Source of the DNA: Hoyosella levis
GTDB taxonomy: Bacteria; Actinomycetota; Actinomycetes; Mycobacteriales; Mycobacteriaceae
Assembly: GCF_026008515.1 (NCBI RefSeq)
Contig: NZ_BQYM01000009.1
Location: 62,001-126,000 of the forward strand
Direction of reading: 5' to 3'
DNA: 64,000 bases
The first letter of the stretch is position 1. Every line of letters starts with the position of its first letter. Below are positions 60,791 through 64,000 of the stretch, in pieces. Position numbers and translations under genes: made by a program. The notes beneath the pieces were generated by a model that was not told the DNA's origin, did not search any database, and saw only the letters and a list, made by a program, of their open reading frames with translations.

Positions 60791-61268
60791 GCCCGTGTCC
60801 GGCGCTGCCGATCTGCGGCCGCTCGCCCCAGCGGATGCACCGGCGTGCGCGCGGCTGGAGAAGCTGCTGTTCGCCTACGACAATCCCTGGCCAGCCTGGG
60901 CGTTCGCCCAGGAGCTCCGGGACCGCAACAATCACTACGTCGCGGCCGACCTCGGCGGCGAGCTGGTCGGCTACGCGGGTATCGCGCTGCTCGGCGCGAG
61001 CCGGGATCCGGAGAACGAGGTCCATACCATCGCGGTGGCTCCCGAGCACCAGGGCAAAGGCATCGGCCGCCTGCTCCTCGCGGATATCCTGGCCGTCGCT
61101 GACCTCCATGGTGGACCGACATTCTTGGATGTGCGCACGGACAATGCCGCGGCGCAGGGCCTGTATCGCAGCGTGGGGTTCGAGGTCATTGGCTTGCGCA
61201 AGCGCTACTACCAGCCGAGTGGTGCCGATGCCTTTGTGATGAAGCGGGAAGGGGCCGACCATGCCTGA
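60780..61268 (+). CDS. rimI: Ribosomal-protein-alanine N-acetyltransferase RimI-like
   Basis: GNAT acetyltransferase, 162 residues. It contains [19 protein letters not shown] at the start, [20 protein letters not shown] (acetyl-CoA binding, Q-x2-G-x-G) near residue 85, and [20 protein letters not shown] near residue 118. RimI modifies the S18 N-terminus in E. coli; in actinobacteria it is embedded between tsaB and tsaD as here. Overlaps both neighbours. Confidence 0.93.
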   Translation: MVPEPVSGAADLRPLAPADAPACARLEKLLFAYDNPWPAWAFAQELRDRNNHYVAADLGGELVGYAGIALLGASRDPENEVHTIAVAPEHQGKGIGRLLLADILAVADLHGGPTFLDVRTDNAAAQGLYRSVGFEVIGLRKRYYQPSGADAFVMKREGADHA

Positions 61269-62364
61269 CTGGGGCAGCCGGGAGACGATCAACGTGCTGG
61301 GGCTCGAGAGCTCCTGCGACGAGACGGGCGTGGGCATCGCGTCGGTGGTACTGCGCGGCGAGAACGAGGGCATGGTGACGTTGCTGGCCGATGAGGTGGC
61401 ATCGAGCGTGGATGAGCACGCGCGGTTTGGCGGCGTGGTGCCGGAGATCGCCTCGCGGGCGCACCTCGAGGCCGTGGTGCCGACGATGCGGCGGGCCCTG
61501 GCAGCCGCGGGCATCGAGCGGCCCGATGCGGTGGCCGTGACGATCGGGCCTGGGCTCGCGGGCGCGCTGCTCGTGGGTGCCGCTGCGGCGAAGGCGTACG
61601 CGGCGGCGTGGGGAGTGCCGTTCTATGCCATCAACCACCTGGGTGGCCACGTCGCGGTCGATGCGCTGGAGCACGGCCCGCTGCCCCCGTGCGTGGCGCT
61701 TCTGGTCTCGGGCGGCCATACGAGCCTGTTGCATGTGCATTCGCTCGCGGAGCCGATGGTCGAGCTGGGCTCGACCGTCGATGATGCGGCAGGGGAGGCG
61801 TATGACAAGGTCGCGCGCCTGCTCGGACTGGGCTATCCCGGCGGGCCCGTGGTGGATGAGCTCGCGCGCGGCGGTGATCCGCGGTCGATCAGCTTCCCGC
61901 GGGGGATGACCGGGCCGCGGGATGAGCGTCATGGATTCTCGTTCTCGGGCCTGAAGACAGCGGTGGCCCGGCATCTGGAGTCGGCGCACCGGCGGGGCGA
62001 GCCGATCGATCGGGCGGATGTGGCGGCCTCCTTCCAGGAGGCCGTGGCGGATGTGCTGTCGATGAAGCTGGTGCGCGCCGCGGGCGATATGGGTGTTGGC
62101 ACGGTGGTCATCAGTGGGGGAGTCGCAGCGAACTCCCGGCTGCGCGCTCTCGCGGAGGAGCGATGCGCGGCCGCGGGGCTGGAGCTGCGGATCCCGCGGC
62201 CGCGGTTGTGCACGGACAACGGGGCCATGATCGCGTCGCTGGGCGCGCACCTGATCGCTGCCGGAGCGGAGCCGTCTAGCTTGCTGGTAGCGACCGATCC
62301 CGCGCTCTCAGTGCAGGTGAGCCAGGTATCCGGCCCTGGTCCCGGGCAGGCCGTGGCGGTGTAG
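61261..62364 (+). CDS. tsaD: tRNA N6-adenosine threonylcarbamoyltransferase TsaD
   Basis: Transfers the threonylcarbamoyl group to A37 of tRNA, 367 residues. Metal-binding histidines are in [11 protein letters not shown], with [12 protein letters not shown] just upstream, [13 protein letters not shown] (nucleotide site), and [14 protein letters not shown] near the C-terminus giving the last metal ligand. The start [17 protein letters not shown] is diagnostic. It completes the t6A gene set in this window with tsaE and tsaB; the fourth gene, tsaC, is not here. Confidence 0.96.
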   Translation: MPDWGSRETINVLGLESSCDETGVGIASVVLRGENEGMVTLLADEVASSVDEHARFGGVVPEIASRAHLEAVVPTMRRALAAAGIERPDAVAVTIGPGLAGALLVGAAAAKAYAAAWGVPFYAINHLGGHVAVDALEHGPLPPCVALLVSGGHTSLLHVHSLAEPMVELGSTVDDAAGEAYDKVARLLGLGYPGGPVVDELARGGDPRSISFPRGMTGPRDERHGFSFSGLKTAVARHLESAHRRGEPIDRADVAASFQEAVADVLSMKLVRAAGDMGVGTVVISGGVAANSRLRALAEERCAAAGLELRIPRPRLCTDNGAMIASLGAHLIAAGAEPSSLLVATDPALSVQVSQVSGPGPGQAVAV

Positions 62365-62420
62365 TGGTTGGTGCGCGCGTTCCGTTCGCTGCAAGCTAAC
62401 GACATTCATCCACGCCTGCC

Positions 62421-62454
62421 TTGAGTGCTAGCACTCTCGTGTATAGAGTGCTAG
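62421..62454 (+). promoter_or_regulatory. groES promoter overlapped by a CIRCE element (HrcA operator)
   Basis: CTAGCACTC (62428-62436), nine bases, GAGTGCTAG (62446-62454): a near-consensus CIRCE inverted repeat. A housekeeping promoter lies within it: TTGAGT (62421-62426), 17 bases, TAGAGT (62444-62449). HrcA binding would therefore block RNA polymerase directly. The left arm also forms a 14-base palindrome (62423-62436), which adds a third half-site. Confidence 0.9.
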
Positions 62455-62576
62455 GTGACGCAGAATTGGTCCCGGCACCCGCGACGACGGGGCTCGAAGA
62501 CGTGTCGCGAATCGTAGAACGAACCGAGCTGCCCGCAACGGGCGGGCATCACACCCAATAACGTGGAGGGTTCAAC

Positions 62577-62879
62577 GTGGCGAGCGTGAACATCAAGCCG
62601 CTCGAGGACAAGATCCTCGTCCAGACGAACGAAGCGGAGACGACTACTGCTTCCGGTCTGGTCATCCCAGATACCGCCAAGGAGAAGCCTCAGGAAGGCA
62701 CCGTCATCGCAGTGGGCCCCGGCCGCTGGGACGATGCGGGCGCCAAGCGCATCCCCCTGGATGTGCAGGAAGGCGATGTCGTCATCTACAGCAAGTACGG
62801 TGGCACCGAGATCAAGTACGCCGGCGAGGAGTACCTCATTCTCTCGGCCCGCGACATTCTCGCTGTCGTGTCCAAGTGA
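62577..62879 (+). CDS. groES: Co-chaperonin GroES
   Basis: Ten-kilodalton lid of the GroEL chamber, 100 residues from GTG 62577. It starts [15 protein letters not shown], has the mobile loop [20 protein letters not shown] near residues 17-36 and the roof region [19 protein letters not shown] near residue 70. A 5' leader of about 120 bases follows the CIRCE promoter. Confidence 0.97.
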   Translation: MASVNIKPLEDKILVQTNEAETTTASGLVIPDTAKEKPQEGTVIAVGPGRWDDAGAKRIPLDVQEGDVVIYSKYGGTEIKYAGEEYLILSARDILAVVSK

Positions 62880-62909
62880 CACACGTTCACTGAAGATGTG
62901 ACCCCCTTG

Positions 62910-62964
62910 TGCGAGCCCCGGAGCCGAGGCCAGTCAGGCCATGGTCGCCGGGGCTTCGCATTTT
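62910..62964 (+). terminator. Terminator-like hairpin between groES and groEL
   Basis: TGCGAGCCCCGG (62910-62921) pairs with 62948-62960 with a one-base bulge, and TTTT follows directly. A smaller stem sits in the loop. It could partially terminate transcription after groES or mark an RNA cleavage site. Confidence 0.55.
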
Positions 62965-63016
62965 CCCAAGAGCTGGCGGGCGCGGGCACCGTGCCGACGC
63001 GCAGCCGGCCAGTTGA

Positions 63017-64000
<984 letters not shown>

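Overview
The window is high-GC actinobacterial chromosome. It most resembles the mycolic-acid lineage (Mycobacteriales/Corynebacteriales). The reasons are the gene order rplQ-truA-ESX-4-rplM-rpsI-glmM-glmS-alr-tsaEB-rimI-tsaD-groES-groEL, frequent GTG starts, ATGA/GTGA gene overlaps and a CIRCE element before groES. From memory, Mycobacterium tuberculosis has the S10/spc cluster far from the rpsM-truA-ESX-4-groEL block. Here they are contiguous, which looks more like Corynebacterium or related genera. I cannot name the species.

Layout. 1-10.8 kb: the 3' end of a large non-ribosomal peptide synthetase (A-T-E-C-A-T-E-C-A-T-TE), closed by a strong terminator. 11-17.9 kb: accessory region with a small unknown ORF, two tandem paralogous family 2 glycosyltransferases, a three-gene DrrABC-type ABC exporter on the minus strand, an alpha/beta hydrolase and a DUF4442 hotdog-like protein. 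17.9-35.6 kb: S10, spc and alpha ribosomal operons with secY, adk, map, infA, rpoA and truA. 35.5-48.5 kb: a complete ESX-4 type VII secretion locus (eccE, eccB, mycP, eccD, eccC, an Rv3446c-like protein and two WXG100 proteins). 48.6-55.7 kb: rplM-rpsI, glmM, an unknown bicistronic pair, a hydrolase-fold protein and glmS. 55.7-64 kb: nnr, alr, a hydrolase, tsaE-tsaB-rimI-tsaD, groES and the start of groEL (cut by the window edge).

How the parts fit. The ribosomal genes form long, tightly packed transcription units. Perfect hairpins without U-tracts sit exactly at their sub-operon boundaries. Two zinc-ribbon ribosomal proteins, S14 (rpsZ) and L36 (rpmJ), are missing from their usual slots. 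The ESX-4 locus has all the membrane components including EccE, and its two substrate-like genes are preceded by a sequence that fits the SigM promoter consensus I recall from M. tuberculosis. GlmM and GlmS supply hexosamine precursors and Alr supplies D-alanine for the cell wall.

Most notable observations: (1) the last adenylation domain of the NRPS lies in a sharply bounded, G-rich segment with different codon choice, which looks like a natural A-domain exchange; (2) the SigM-like promoter before the WXG100 pair; (3) joint absence of S14 and L36 from their canonical places; (4) an uncharacterised helical/proline-rich gene pair beside ESX-4; (5) a perfect 15-bp inverted repeat after glmM. 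I found no CRISPR array, tRNA, rRNA, insertion sequence or transposase. Coordinates and motifs were read by eye, and homology statements rest on recalled family knowledge, not on a search.
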